Assembly: GCA_023374045.1 (NCBI GenBank)
Contig: CM041778.1
Location: 370,114,831-370,178,830, forward strand
Reading direction: 5' to 3'
Source of the DNA: Limonium bicolor
Taxonomy: Eukaryota; Streptophyta; Magnoliopsida; Caryophyllales; Plumbaginaceae
DNA: 64,000 bases
Every line of letters starts with the position of its first letter. Within the stretch, counting starts at the first letter, position 1. Shown piece by piece: positions 51,426-63,121 of the stretch. The notes below the pieces were generated by a model, which was not told the DNA's origin, did no database searches, and was given only the letters and a program-made list of their open reading frames with translations. Position numbers and translations under genes: made by a program.

Positions 51426-53219
51426 TTAGAGGCAGCGGAGAGAGAAAGAAGTGATGTTTGTGGTTGGGATGATGTTTGTTAGAGTTTCCAAGGGAAGGAG
51501 ATTGGTGTTTTCTGTTTGCTGATTATGTAATCGGTTTGAAAGAATTTCTGAAAAAGAATCTGAAATGTTGTTGTTAATAGTGCAAAGGTAATCAGCGTAT
51601 TTTGCTGGTGTTTTGTGTGTTCTTGTTGATCTCCTAAGGTTTAGGTGAATGTCCAGGTCTGTTGATGAAGTTTCTGGAGAAGGAGGGTTGATATTAGGAT
51701 TAGGATGAGCTGTGGAGGTTTCTATTGGTGTTTCTGGATTGCTGTCATGGGTGGTGGTATCAACAGGAGTGGGAATGAGGGGTTGCTCATGATCAGGACA
51801 TGTTCCTTCTTGTGATTTTTCTGTGGCAGGAATCTGAAGGTTGTGTGTTCTATGGGGGCTGCGAAGAGGAAGAAGTTCATAACTAAAATCAAATTGTTCT
51901 GCTTCTGTTGTGGGTTGTTCTTTGTTGAGGAGATTATTCCAGTTTCTATCAAGCATGGGATATATATCTTCAAAGAAGGTTACATCCCTGCTGACTTGAA
52001 CTTCTTTTGTTTCCAGATTGAGAACATTAAAACCTTTGGTGTTTTTAGCATTTCCTAAATAAACAGATGGAAAGGATCGTGAACCCAATTTGCTTCTGTG
52101 TGGAATGATGTTAGTCACATAGCAAAGACAACCAAAGTTTTTGATCTGATTATAGTTAGGAAGATCATTGTAAAGTCTTTGGAAAGGAGGTATGTTGCCT
52201 ATAGCTTTTGAAGGAGTTCTATTAACAATGAATGTTGAATGTTCAAGGGAATATCCCCAGTATGAAAGATCTAGACCAGATTGGAACAAGAAAGATCTAG
52301 TAACTTGCATCAAGTGCCCTTGTTTTCTCTCAACTACCCCATTTTGTTGGGGTGTATAAGGGCAACTTGTTTGATGAATTATTCCCTTTGATCGAAAGAA
52401 ATTGACCCCTTCTAGTGATTTCCCTAGCTCTTTTGCCTTATCTGTTCTAAAGGCTTTTATTTGTGTATCAAACTATTTTTCTATTAGTTGAACAAAATCC
52501 TTTATGGTAGCCATCCCTTCGGATTTTGACTTAAGGAGTTTAACCCATGTATAACGAGAGAAGTCATCAACAAAAGTTATGAAATATATGTGACCTTTGT
52601 GAGTTTGAACTCTCATTGGACCACACACATCTACATGAATTAGGTCAAAAGGATTTGTGCTAGTTGTTTCAGAATGAGCAAATTGTAATCTTTTTCCTTT
52701 TGCCTTAAAACAGACAGTGCAAGGAACAACTTCAAAACTAGGCAAGTTCTTTACAATGTTCATTCCTTTCAATTTCCTTGGTGATGTATGACCAAGTTTA
52801 CAGTGCCATAACAAGAAATCTTTAGCAGTAACAACATCAACAATACGGCAATCAGAAACTAACACATTATTTGATGACATTCTCAAACTTTCCAGAAACA
52901 TTCTAATGGCATCTACATCAAGGAAATACAGGCCAAAACTTTGGAAGGCAATCTCAGCTTGTAATTTCGTCCTTCTATCCTGCAGAACACAACAATTATC
53001 CGCAAATATAGCAACAAGATTCAGTTTTCTCGTTAACTTACTTATTGATATAAGATTGAACTGGAAAGTGGGAACAAGAAGAATCATCTAGGGTTAAATT
53101 GTCACAGATTTGAATCTTTCAAGTTTGGTTGGCAAGTTGTTTTTTTCCATCTGGTAAAGTAATGATTTCATTCACGGTTAAGTAATTAACTTCACTAAAC
53201 AAGTCTTTATCACCAGTCA
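51426..53219 (-). pseudogene. copia F protease end, GAG-pre-integrase and integrase
   Basis: From 53219: end of protease (HMTG junction, ITLPDGKK, VPTFQFNLISISKL), FLLWHCKLGHTSPRKL and CTVCFKAKG, then the core FDLIHVDVCGPM, FITFVDDFSRYTW and AFRTDKAKELG (Asn replaced by Lys), [11 protein letters not shown], and a C-terminal region with NFGCLCYVTN and SVYLGNAKNTKG. One TAG in place of Gln (52473-52475) interrupts an otherwise single frame down to 51426, where a frameshift precedes RT. Confidence 0.88.
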
Positions 53220-54300
53220 TGTAACACCCTAATTCGTAATTCACAATTAACGATAATTAACAACGCAAAACTTTAACGAAATCGTAACGGAATAATAAAC
53301 CAACTCTCGGTGTTACCGCCGTTAGTCACCCATGTGACCAACAAGGCCTTACCAACTCCGATGTAACGGTCTGAATGACTGTATACTTACCGACTTTAGC
53401 TCCAACAGTTATTAGTACATACCGAGTTCAACTATCCGATCAAAATACAGTCTAGTACCATCTCACAGCAAAATACATATGACATAAGTCTTAACCGATG
53501 TAACTTCAAATGAAAGTACGCCCGATCCAAAGGTCTACCCCACCTACACTCGGTCGGGTCAAAACTCCATCAGGTACCTGAAATGTTAGGCCCAAAGGGC
53601 TCAGCACAAACGACTGGTATGAAAACGTGCAGCCCGCAAGCTACCAGGCCACACCCAACTACTTGGTCGTTAGCATGCGGTTCATTATTACAATAACATA
53701 AATGGAATTGTAAACACCCAGCATTCAGCACATAAGCAAGTAATCATTCAATATAATAATATAACCCAACAGAAACAAGACATCAATATATAGAGTCAGT
53801 GTTCTGTTCCCCCTAGGCCTTGAGATTAATTGGAATCTCAATAAGGTCCTTAATTTGCTTATAGTGGACAATCCGCACAGTGGGTTTGCCACTTTCTTAA
53901 TTAGTAACTTATTTATCTCGGGTATGATTTAACCATATTAGAGAGTAACAAAACTCCTTTAACCACCGTCGAAACGACGTATATTGATCAGGTATATATG
54001 AACCAGAGAGATAAGAAATAAGTTCTCAAATACAACTAACCACTGTCAAAAGTGACGTACATTTAAGTCGGCTATATATGAACCCGGCGGGCTAGTATAC
54101 AACGTTCCCCGCAACCACCGTCAATGAAAGACGTACATTTAATTTGGGTATATTAGAACCCAGTGGGCGAGTATAAAACTTCCCCCACAACCACCGTCAT
54201 GATGTATATTAATAATTGGGAATCGATCTGATGCAGATACGACCTCCCGAACTCAGCATGCATGGCCAGAACTTCTGGGCTCCTCATTTCCCGTTACCTT
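53220..54300 (-). repeat. fragment of a gypsy LTR, cut by the next element
   Basis: Starts TGTAACACCCTAATTCG at the copia F break, consistent with the 3' end of a minus-strand LTR. Parts resemble the LTR that follows (CGCAAAACTT, GCATGCATG-CC blocks), so it is probably a related chromovirus LTR interrupted by insertion at 54301. Confidence 0.65.
53961..54210. repeat. 76 bp tandem repeat, 3.3 units
   Basis: Units start AACCACCGTC (or AACCACTGTC) at 53961, 54038, 54113 and 54189, each continuing through GACGTACATT and a TATATATGAACC-type block. Confidence 0.8.
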
Positions 54301-57300
54301 TGTAACACCCCGTCCAAAGCCAATCGTGGTTATCGCAAAACTTAACACTTAATCACAAACGTCGCAGCGGAAATAACAAACACTGGGAACTTGCCACGGT
54401 CTGATCATTAGAAATTACCGAACCTTGCAAATTTACCACACTTATCCAAAATATACAAGCCATCCAAAAACACCAACCAACCGAGTTTAAGTATCTAAGT
54501 CATAAACATAACCTTGTATCAGTTTAAATATAAACAGACGGGTGCACAGGTGCAACCCGTGCTCAAAATAAACAACCCGTCCTAAGTCTAACCACCCCCA
54601 CTCTCAGGGTGACTCCTCAGCGGTCGCTTCCTGCAAAATAAAAACAGCCCCCAAAGGGGGTCAGCACGAATGCTGGTACGTCCTCTCATGGCCCCCCAAG
54701 CTAACGGGGCTACGACGACTAATTGTCGATAGCATGAAAATTGATTAGTAACACAATCATAATATGAAGTGCAATAAACAACAATCCTCAATGAACAAGT
54801 AAAGTCCACACACAATGAACGACTTAGATGTGTTCCCTCAGTAAATGAGTTAATTAATGAACCCCTCAAGATCCGATTTCACTTAACCTTAGTCCATCTT
54901 AATTTACCTCAAACCTTAGTCCTTAACTTATCCTCAAAATACAAACCGTTCTTTAGTTAAAAGTGGTTGTAACTTACCTCAATGTTTATTTTGTCGGGTC
55001 AAAAGTAACCCTAGCCAATGAGCTATTAACTCCCTTGGTTGAATAAACAACTTAACTTAATCTTAGGATTTAGGTGATCCTACCGCACCATCTTAATGCC
55101 TCCTACCTTGGACTGGAAATCCAATGTAGCCGAGCCGACATTCGACCCTAGGCAACAAGTCCGTAGACAAGTCCTCAAGCGGGAGACGGACCTGATACAG
55201 GTGCCGACCCCCTTTCCTTAACATGCATGACCGGAGTCAGTCCCGGATTCCTCACTCCCCCCTTAAGTTCCAGTTAGTGAAAATCTTATAAGCCAAGTGT
55301 TGGTTAAACCTTCTCGGGTATTAACCAACTGTTAAAAACAATTAATTCCTCGCCTCAATCCAATTTGTACCAAACATTGTTAGTAACTATCCCAAGTCCT
55401 TGGTGTTTAGTGTAAATCAACACACACCGCACAACAAGTACAATATAAAACCGGTTGCATGCTTTATCTGTTTAGTCGAGCACAAAAACAATAGCACACA
55501 AGCCGAGGACACCTCGTTAGCAAGCAGGTCACAAGAAAAACTGTTACCGTTCACCGTCGGCGGTCGTTTGTTAAATCTCCCTCCGGGTCCAATTCACAAA
55601 TCCTAGAACATTCAATCAGTTTTAGGTCATTAGTTACTTAACTCATCCCAACGTACTCTACCACTATTTTTTTACCCAATAATAATCACTAAGTCCTGGT
55701 AGTTTTAACTTAGCTCCTTAGTGATTCATTCCTCATTATTTCTTATACTTACTCATCCACTTAATTGTCATTAATTCCCTCCAAACATGTCTTAAACCAA
55801 CTTATATCATCATTACTAAGTAATCACCATCATTAGACATTGGTTTCTAACCTTAAACAAATTTTTTTTTGGTCTAAACAACGCCATGTCCGAACTTGTG
55901 TCCGAGCTTCCCAAGTTTGGACGCAAGTCGAGACTCAAAGGCTGAAACCAGGCGAATGTCTGACTTGTGTCCGAGCTTTCGAAGTTCGGACATAGGTCGA
56001 GACGAAATCAAAGAAAAATTCCAAGTGTCCCGAACATGTGTCCGAGCTTCTGAAGTTCGGACACATGTCGAGGAAAAATCAAAGAAAAATTCCAAGTGTC
56101 CGAACATGTGTCCGAATTTCTGAAGTTCGGACACAAGTCAAGACTCAGTAAATTTTAACGCAACAGGCATGTCCGAACGTCCAAGTTCGGACGGAAGTTC
56201 GGACATGCCAAAACACTCATTTTCTATGTCTTTAACACTTACTCAATTCTTACCAAAATCCCTAACACCCATTATGTTTTATCCTTAGGTTTCTAAATTG
56301 TGTTTCATGCCTATTGTAACCATTATACTGTTTCCTCACCATTTTAACATCATCTCCCAAGCATCCTTTCTTACAAACCAAACTCCTAAAGTCATTCTTG
56401 AAATTCCTTTACAAGTTTATACTTTCTCCTTGTTTACCAAAGTGTGCATATGTCTCAACTCAACTCCAAAATGACTTTGGTGTACTCCAAAACACTCATC
56501 ATTCAATTTCTAAAACCTCTAGGGTAATGCCTAAGTCCTTTTTCTACTCTAAAACACCTTAGTTCACTTTCTTTTACCAATTCAAGCCCTAAGAATTCGT
56601 AGTACCTCCTAGGTCATCAACTTCATTTATACACCTTAAACTCCTTGGTTTCTCACTAAATTTTGTCATGGCTTTCCTAGTATATTTCTCACCCAAACAC
56701 TTGGTTCTTACCATTCAACAATCTTTAACACCCAAAATTCTTCCACACATTCTAAACACCCAATTTACACCAAAACTACACTACATCACATCACATATAG
56801 TGCATAACTTAAATGCTTGGCACTTAGGCCCTTAAATGACATAAAGCTTAACCACTGAATTTCCACATATGTTAGCCTTTGACCTGCAAATACACACAAC
56901 AAGGCTCCCATTGAAAACATAATGTTCTTATAATTCACCTTGACATTGTTTAACTATCTCATTTCCCATTTGCTCCTTAATCACAAGTTCTCAATATAAT
57001 AGTATTGTTTCCCCTAGGTCTCATAGCCCTTTCCTAATGTAAGCTCTAAGCTAAGCTATCATATATCTAAATCCCATTCTCTTAAACAATAAACACCTTA
57101 AGGTAAGCAATTTACCTTGTTCTTTCACAAGCTCCTCAAACTTTTCTCCTTAGATTTTCCTTGCTCAATCTCGGTCACCAATATATTCCTCCTTGCCAAA
57201 GTTCTAACAATATGCAATGACTCTAATGAGTGCTAGGCATGCACTAACCTTAAGGAGCAAACCCTAGGTCAAAAATGGTGTTTTAAGGAATTAAAATGAG

Positions 57301-58410
57301 TATTTTACCTTGAAGTCTTAAGGTAGGCTTGGATATGAATCACACAGGACCTCCTCTACCCTTGGAGAATAGAAAACAAGCTAGAACATGGCATAAAAAT
57401 GGAGCCCCATGAGTAGAAATTTTCGGACATGTGACGGAATGGTGGGAACTTGATTTTTCTTACATATTCTTTACTTACTTAAGAGAATGGAGTAAGCCAA
57501 TGAAGTCTCCAAGCTTGAGTTTCCTTCCTCCTCTAATGGCGGTTTTGGCTTGGCACCAAAATGGAGCTCTTGAAGTTTTGGAAAGATAGGAAGAAAGAGC
57601 TTGAGCTACTAAGAGAATATGTATTTTTGTTTTGGTTTTGGCGCTAAAATGAGCAGTAGTGATCAAGGAAGATGGAGCTTACATGGGGTTGTTCTCAACG
57701 ATGAGAAGAGAGGGAGCAGTACCAAACCGGTGGGAACAAGGGAGGAAGAGGTGAGGAGAGAGGTAAGCCAAATGTGGATATTTGTTTTCTAAAGCAAATA
57801 GTAACTTATACCTTTCCCCCCTATTTTTCTAATAACTAACTTACTCATATGGTGACTCATCCCCTTAGAAACCGGCCCCCTCTTATAATAAGGCTGGTCA
57901 TTGTCTTGTTTGACCATTTAATTTGACTTAGTTTAACTAAAGACTAAACTAGACACTATTTAGTACTATTCACTATTAGTGCACAAATTCGTGAAATTTT
58001 GATTTCCCATTGATTTAGACTTCCTAATGTGATACTAAGTAGCACACATGTTAATTAAAGAGTAATGATGGACCATTTAGCCACTCAAAACCCATTTACA
58101 AGACAATTTTTCAAAAATGTGCTTTAAGAGTCCTTAAAGCACATTTGTGTTTTAACTTGTTTTTGAGCTTGTTTCTTTGGTATCGATTTGATGACCATTA
58201 GGATGTTACTAAGGTCTAAGAATGACATTTGGGTGTTAACCCAAGTTACTACTCCAAAGCTTAGAGCACATTTTTGCTTAATTTCTCTTATGGTGTTTCC
58301 TTGTATTTTTCTTTTGGTTAAAATTGTTTCTTCACATTTCTAATGCATTATTTAGCCTTCTTATATCTTAGTTTATCATCTAACACCATATCTAGGTTTG
58401 AGGTATTTCA
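54301..58410 (-). repeat. chromovirus 3' LTR, 4.1 kb
   Basis: Bounded by TGTAACACCCCGTCC at 54301 and TATTTCA at 58410 (TG...CA on either strand). Adjacent at 58411-58423 is the minus-strand purine tract AAGGGGGGTAGAT. No coding motif inside; it contains a palindromic array (55887-56212). Only one copy is visible, so the left end is inferred. Confidence 0.7.
55887..56212. repeat. array of TGTCCGA/TCGGACA palindromes
   Basis: At least five imperfect hairpins such as ACATGTGTCCGAGCTTC facing GAAGTTCGGACACATGT (56034-56068). Units are spaced about 60-70 bp, with a shared AAAATCAAAGAAAAATTCC spacer between some. Confidence 0.85.
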
Positions 58411-58734
58411 ATCTACCCCCCTTAAAAGAACTTTGTCCCCAAAGTTTCACCTATATGCTTAATCATTCACGTACTCAATTCCCTTAATCTTAACACAACA
58501 TTTTGTATTCCATTCACACACATCTCAAGACTCAAAGGTCCCCACAAATACAATACATAGTATTATACATATCTCAAACTTTTCACCTAAGTGTATAATT
58601 TACACAACCATATCTTACCATACCAAACAACGACAACATGTTTCGTTTCCTAACTCAAAAGCGAGGAAGCTCTACTACCCCCCCCCTTAAAAAGGGTACG
58701 CCCCGTACCCTATACAGACGATCTAGTCAGTAAA

Positions 58735-60160
58735 CAACAAAGGGTACTTCGATCTCCTTATCCTCTAATTCCCACGTGGCCTCTTCGACATCCTGGTTAG
58801 ACCAGAGAACCTTCACCAGTCGCACTGACTTATGGCGATGTCCCTAGTCTACTATCCAGATTCTCTGAGGAACCTCCACGGATCTCATATTTGGTTCTAA
58901 CGTCAACCTCTCAGGTTCTAACACATGGGGAGGGGTGGTGCATGTATTTCTTCAGCTGTGAAACATGAAAAACATCATGCACTTTCCCCCAGTTCACAGT
59001 AAATTCAACCTGTAAGCAACTGGGCCCACCCACTCCGTAATCCTCATAAGGACCAACTAAGTTAGGGCTCAATTTGCCCTTCTGCCCAAATCTAAAACAC
59101 ACCCTTCATCGGTGATACCCGCAGAAATACCTGGTCACCACCCACTCGAACTCTAGGTCACGTCGTCGAACATCAGCATACGACTTCTGCCTATCTTGAG
59201 CAGCTTTCATGTTCTCCCCTGATTTGCTGAACTTCTCCGCCCTAACTTTTTTCCAAGTATTCTGGTCCTATAATGACCGTCTCACTCGACTCATCCCAGC
59301 AGAGCGGTGTACGACATGGTCTACCGTACAACGCTTAAAAGGCGCCATCTTGATCAAAGCGTGATAGCTATTGTTGTAAGAGAACTCGATCAGATGCAAC
59401 TTATCAATCCACTGCCCTGGAATCTAAGGCATATGCCCTCAGCATGTCCTCGAGTGTCTGAATAGTATGCTCAGTCTGACCGTCTGTCTGAGGATGGAAC
59501 GCGGTACTCAGCTTTAGTTCTGTACCCACGCTTCTCTGGTAGCTCTCCAGTACCCTCGAAAGGAATCTGGTACTCTCTATCTGACACTATGGTCTTTTGT
59601 ATTCCGTGATGTCTCATGATTTCTTTCTCAAATAACTCAGCTAATTTGGTCACCTTCCAAGTATCCTTCATCGGTATGAATCGGGCTACTCTGGTACGGC
59701 GATCCCCACCACCCATATCATGTGAGACCTCCCCTAGCAGGTGGGAGTCCAACTACGAAGTCCATGAGATATCATGGAACTTCCACTCCGGAACTGGCAT
59801 CGACTGTACCATTCCGCCCGGTCCGTCTGTGCTCGAATTTCACCTTCTGGCATTGAGACACTTCAAGACGAACTCGGTAACATCTGTCTTCATCCCCGAC
59901 CACCAGAAGTATCTCTTCATGTCTTTATACATTTTAGAGGCTCCCGGATGGATGGAAACTGAAGAACAGTGTGACTCTCTAAGTATAAACGGCCTTTCAG
60001 ATCCGCATTGCCTCGTGGTATGCATAACCGGCCCTTTAGTCTGATCAGAGCATCATCATGAAGTCTGAAGTCGTATTTCTGACTCTCGAAAGTACCATCT
60101 GTCAGCTTCTGTCTGACCTCTCTCATATACTCATCTGTCCTCTGAGCCTCTCGCACCTCA
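58735..60160 (-). pseudogene. chromovirus integrase with chromodomain-like C-terminus
   Basis: HHCC zinc region near 59830-59960 (SIHPGASKMYKDMKRYFWW, then a Cys pair separated by a frameshift). Core near 59480-59750 with DRRTRVARFIPMKDTW and KTIVSDRE. GPY-type end KGKLSPNLVGPYE and VHDVFHVSQLKKY at 58911-59100. Then a chromodomain-like segment VKVLWSNQDVEEATWELE (about 58760-58830) after an in-frame TAG. Chromodomains can direct integration to chromatin. Confidence 0.85.
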
Positions 60161-60269
60161 TCAAACCAAGCTGGAGAAAAAAACTAGCGAATGGAGTGAG
60201 TGTGTTCGACGCTCAGGGCGTCCGCTACAACATTGGCCTTCCCTTCTTTGTATTGGAGGTCAATGTCAT

Positions 60270-60637
60270 AGTCTTTCAAAATTCTAACCATCTCCTCTGT
60301 CTGAGATTCAACTCCTTCTGAGTGAATATGTATTTCAACACTCTTGTGATCGGTGTGATCGTCACACTAACCCCGTATAAGTAGTGGCGCCATATCTTCA
60401 AAGCGAAGACTACAGCTCCCAGCTCTAAATCATGTGTGGGGTAGTTCTCCTCATGTTTCTTCAACTGGCGTGAGGCATTGCCACCACCTTGCCATGTTGC
60501 ATGAGCACACAACCCAGCCCTCTGCCGGATGCATCACAGTAAACCTCAAAGCCCTCCGTACCGTCTGGAATGGTCAGAACTGGTGCAGTGGTCAGTGAGT
60601 CCTTCAAACTCTGGAATGATCTCTCACAGTCAGCCGT
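60270..60637 (-). pseudogene. chromovirus RNase H
   Basis: Minus-strand [20 protein letters not shown] and [15 protein letters not shown], the typical gypsy RNase H block, then [13 protein letters not shown] frameshift separates it from RT at about 60640. Removes RNA from the RNA:DNA hybrid. Confidence 0.85.
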
Positions 60638-61450
60638 TCATACAAATGGTGCATCTTTCTTCATCAGACTGGTCATCGACTTCGCGACCTTGCTGAAATC
60701 TCTAACAAACCTCCGGTAGTAACCTGCCAAGCCAAGAAAGCTCCGAATGTCGGTAACAGTCTTTGGTCTCGGCCAGGTACGCACGGCATCAATCTTTGCT
60801 GGATCCACCGAGATCCCAGCATCTGAGATGACATGACCCAGGAAAGAGACCTGGTCAAGCCAAAATTCACACTTGGAGAACTTAGCATATAGTTGGTTCT
60901 CCCTCAGTACCTCCAATACTCTCCTCAAATGTTCCTCATGTTCAGCCCTCGATTTTGAATATATTAGAATATCATCAATAAATACCACAACCGACTTGTC
61001 TAGCTGCTCCCAGAACAAGCGGTTCATCAGGTCCATAAACTTCGCCGGTGCGTTCGACAATCCGAACGGCATCACTGTAAACTCATAGTGGCCGTATCGT
61101 GTCCGGAATGCCGTCTTCTCAATATCTCCCTTCTTAATGGCTATCTGATGATACCCCGATCTGAGATCAATCTTGGAGAACACAGATGCTCCCTTCAACT
61201 GATCGAACAGATCGTCAATGCGGGTAGTGGATACTTATTCTTCACAGTCACTGCATTCAACTCTCTGTAGTCGATGCAGAGGCGAAGACTACCATCCTTC
61301 TTCTTCACGAAGAGAACTGGCGCTCCCCATGGTGATACACTGGTCTTATGAACCCTTTGTCTAACAAATCCTTTAACTGCTCTTTCAACTCATTCATCTC
61401 TGCGGGAGCCATGCGGTATGGTGCTTTGGCTATCGTCCGGTACCAGGTAG
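60638..61450 (-). pseudogene. chromovirus reverse transcriptase
   Basis: The first blocks [17 protein letters not shown] and LLDKGFIRP lie at 61330-61420, then a frame break. The main open frame (61198-60638) has [33 protein letters not shown] and catalytic [13 protein letters not shown] (Asp pair at about 60971-60976), then [17 protein letters not shown] and [14 protein letters not shown]. All catalytic residues are retained. Confidence 0.92.
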
Positions 61451-61599
61451 CAGCTCGATGATGAACTCTACCTCCCGAGTGGGTGGCATGCCGGGCAGTT
61501 CCCGTGGAAAGAGATCGGGGAACTCCGACACTACCGGTAAGTCGGGGTCGAACTCGGGGTCTCTCTATGTCCTGGACATGGCAGAAGTACACTTCTTCC

Positions 61600-62045
61600 T
61601 TCCTCCTCAACTCCTTATACATTGCTATGGCGGTGATGATCTTAGTCGAAGGCTCTCTGGGCCTCTGGCGGTATGATATGCTTACCCCAGACGGACTCCT
61701 GAGCAGCAGTCTATGCTCGGCGCAGAGGATACGACCCTTGTCCCGCTCCAACCAGTTCATCCCAAAGATAACATCAAATCCCAACTCTTTGAACTCAATA
61801 AAACTGACTGGGAAGTCTTCCCCCTTAATACTGACAGTGGCTCCTCGGTAATAGCGAGTGCAACGAACCTTCTCCTTAGACGGGAGCGTAACCGTGAAGT
61901 CAGGTAGCTCGTGAGCGTCTAGCCCCAACCTTCTCGCAAAGGATGCCGGGATAAAGGTATGCGAGGCCCCTGAGTCGAAGAGAACTGATGCCTCAATCCC
62001 ATTAATCGGAAAGGTGCCGGTGAGGATAGTACCGCTTGCGTCGGC
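61600..62045 (-). pseudogene. chromovirus aspartic protease
   Basis: Open frame with TGTFPINGIEASVLFDSGASHTFI-type core split here as GIEASVLFDSGASH then TFIPASFARRLGL, and FDVIFGMNWLERDKGRI. The DSG active site is at about 61970-61980. The frame starts upstream without a natural start, and two candidate splice acceptors (CAG ending 62046 and CAG ending 62054, minus strand) lie just before it. Confidence 0.9.
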
Positions 62046-62249
62046 CTGTGCCTCTGTAAGTATACTTAGCGCACCTTCCGTACCGAGTCCATAACCTAAT
62101 TGTATTTCACAAGCTTTCATGAGTAATGATGGTATAACAAGAGTCGTAACAAATTATATGAACAACACTGTTATTTTATTAATAACCATCCTGTTTACAA
62201 CATGTGCTTCTTTCTTACATCTCATTCCTTATCTCATATTAAACGTTAC
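62046..62249 (-). other. candidate intron 4 (AlkB to protease)
   Basis: 204 nt, GTAACG donor after the AlkB codons for RQYSH, acceptor GGCACAG before the protease coding. Joining keeps one frame and removes the TAA at 62229. A second acceptor (TTACAG, ending 62054) is 8 nt upstream. Inferred from sequence only. Confidence 0.45.
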
Positions 62250-62990
62250 ATGGCTATATTGTCTAAAGGTTAGGTTTAACCGTCCTGGTTTCATGTGCAT
62301 CGCATAAATCACTGCTGACGGTGCTGTATTCAGCTTAATTCTCTTAATCCCATGGTACAACATCCTCGATTCTCCTCCCATAACTAATACATCTCCAGAC
62401 TTAAGTACTAACTTATTACACGATCCGCACGCTTCTGCTTGCCGTATAAAAATTCTGCTTCATCTCCAATGGACCAAGACACTACGGGTATCCCTCTTTC
62501 GAGAGACTCCGTTGTCTCGTCCTTGTCCTGATGTAATCCGAGTCGCCCATCTTTCTCGTAGTAGTTAACAATGCAAATGTCTGCTTGTATGTCTGGAATC
62601 GGTTCAGCTTCCAACTGCTGAGCGATCTCCACGACTTGTGTAATTACCGGATGGAACTCTTCGGGTATCCCCGGTGGTGAGACTCCATCTTGTGTTCTCG
62701 TGGTCTGGTAGGTCCTGGCATACGGATTCCAATCCTTGCCTAAGCTCATCATCCTTAATTTCATCCTTGCTCCTCCTGGGTACTCCGGTGTATAAAACCT
62801 CCCGGTCCCACTCCTAATTGATTGCACCTCCTGATGATGGCTATTTATGCCTCGGGTGTCAGGTATCCCCTTAATAAAATCATACCTGGGCGGATAACCT
62901 GACATTGTTCGGTCGGAAAGTCTCGGGTCTTGATGTCGGTCTCTTCCGGGTTAGGTGTTGAAGGCATTGGATAACAAATGTTGAAGCTTC
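62250..62990 (-). CDS. AlkB-like Fe(II)/2-oxoglutarate dioxygenase inside the retrotransposon
   Basis: About 245 codons, most like plant ALKBH1-type proteins. N-terminal VIRPGMILLRGYLTPEA and LGVGPGG, then FYTPEYPGGARMKLRMMSLG, PDIQADICIVNYYE, GRLGLHQDKDE with iron ligands His (62531-62533) and Asp (62525-62527), GIPVVSWSIGDEAEFLYG, LKSGDVLVMGGESRMLYHG with the distal His (62352-62354), and PGRLNLTFRQ with the RxxxxxR 2-oxoglutarate motif. AlkB enzymes oxidatively remove alkyl groups from nucleic acids; substrate here unknown. Either fused by splicing to gag, or a separate ORF from ATG 62967 to TAA 62229. Faults: TAA at 62845-62847, one-base losses near 62800 and 62418. Confidence 0.9.
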
Positions 62991-63121
62991 CTAAGGTGGT
63001 AACAGGTTATATCTTACTCAAGTTCTAATCTTATCTTATCCTCATCTAACTTATCATTCCCAAATCATGCATGAAATGCGGTAAACAGGCAATTTTATCA
63101 CTTAAAGGTTTATGGCGGTAC
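62991..63121 (-). other. candidate intron 3 (gag to AlkB)
   Basis: 131 nt with GTACCG donor after DEPEPSSRP codons and acceptor CACCTTAG. Joining puts the gag tail in the AlkB frame. Non-coding, A/T-rich interior. Less certain than introns 1 and 2 because the gag tail itself contains frame faults. Confidence 0.5.

Larger units (their letters stand above)
49816..53219 (-). mobile_element. Ty1/copia element F without LTRs
   Basis: Minus-strand pol from just after the protease active site (53219) to the end of RNase H (49850), then a purine tract CTTGAGGGGGA (about 49820-49830). The LTR expected after the tract is absent, with LINE-like sequence instead; the other end is cut by a gypsy LTR at 53220. 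Reading frame is better kept than in the other copias. Confidence 0.85.

Noticed and set aside
53961..54210. CRISPR-like repeat array
   Set aside because: Units are contiguous imperfect 76 bp tandem repeats without spacers, inside a plant LTR.
62250..62990. AlkB domain as an integrated plant RNA virus fragment
   Set aside because: No viral replicase, helicase or movement motifs are adjacent; the N-terminal half matches the longer nuclear ALKBH1-type layout, and gypsy domains flank it in the same sense.
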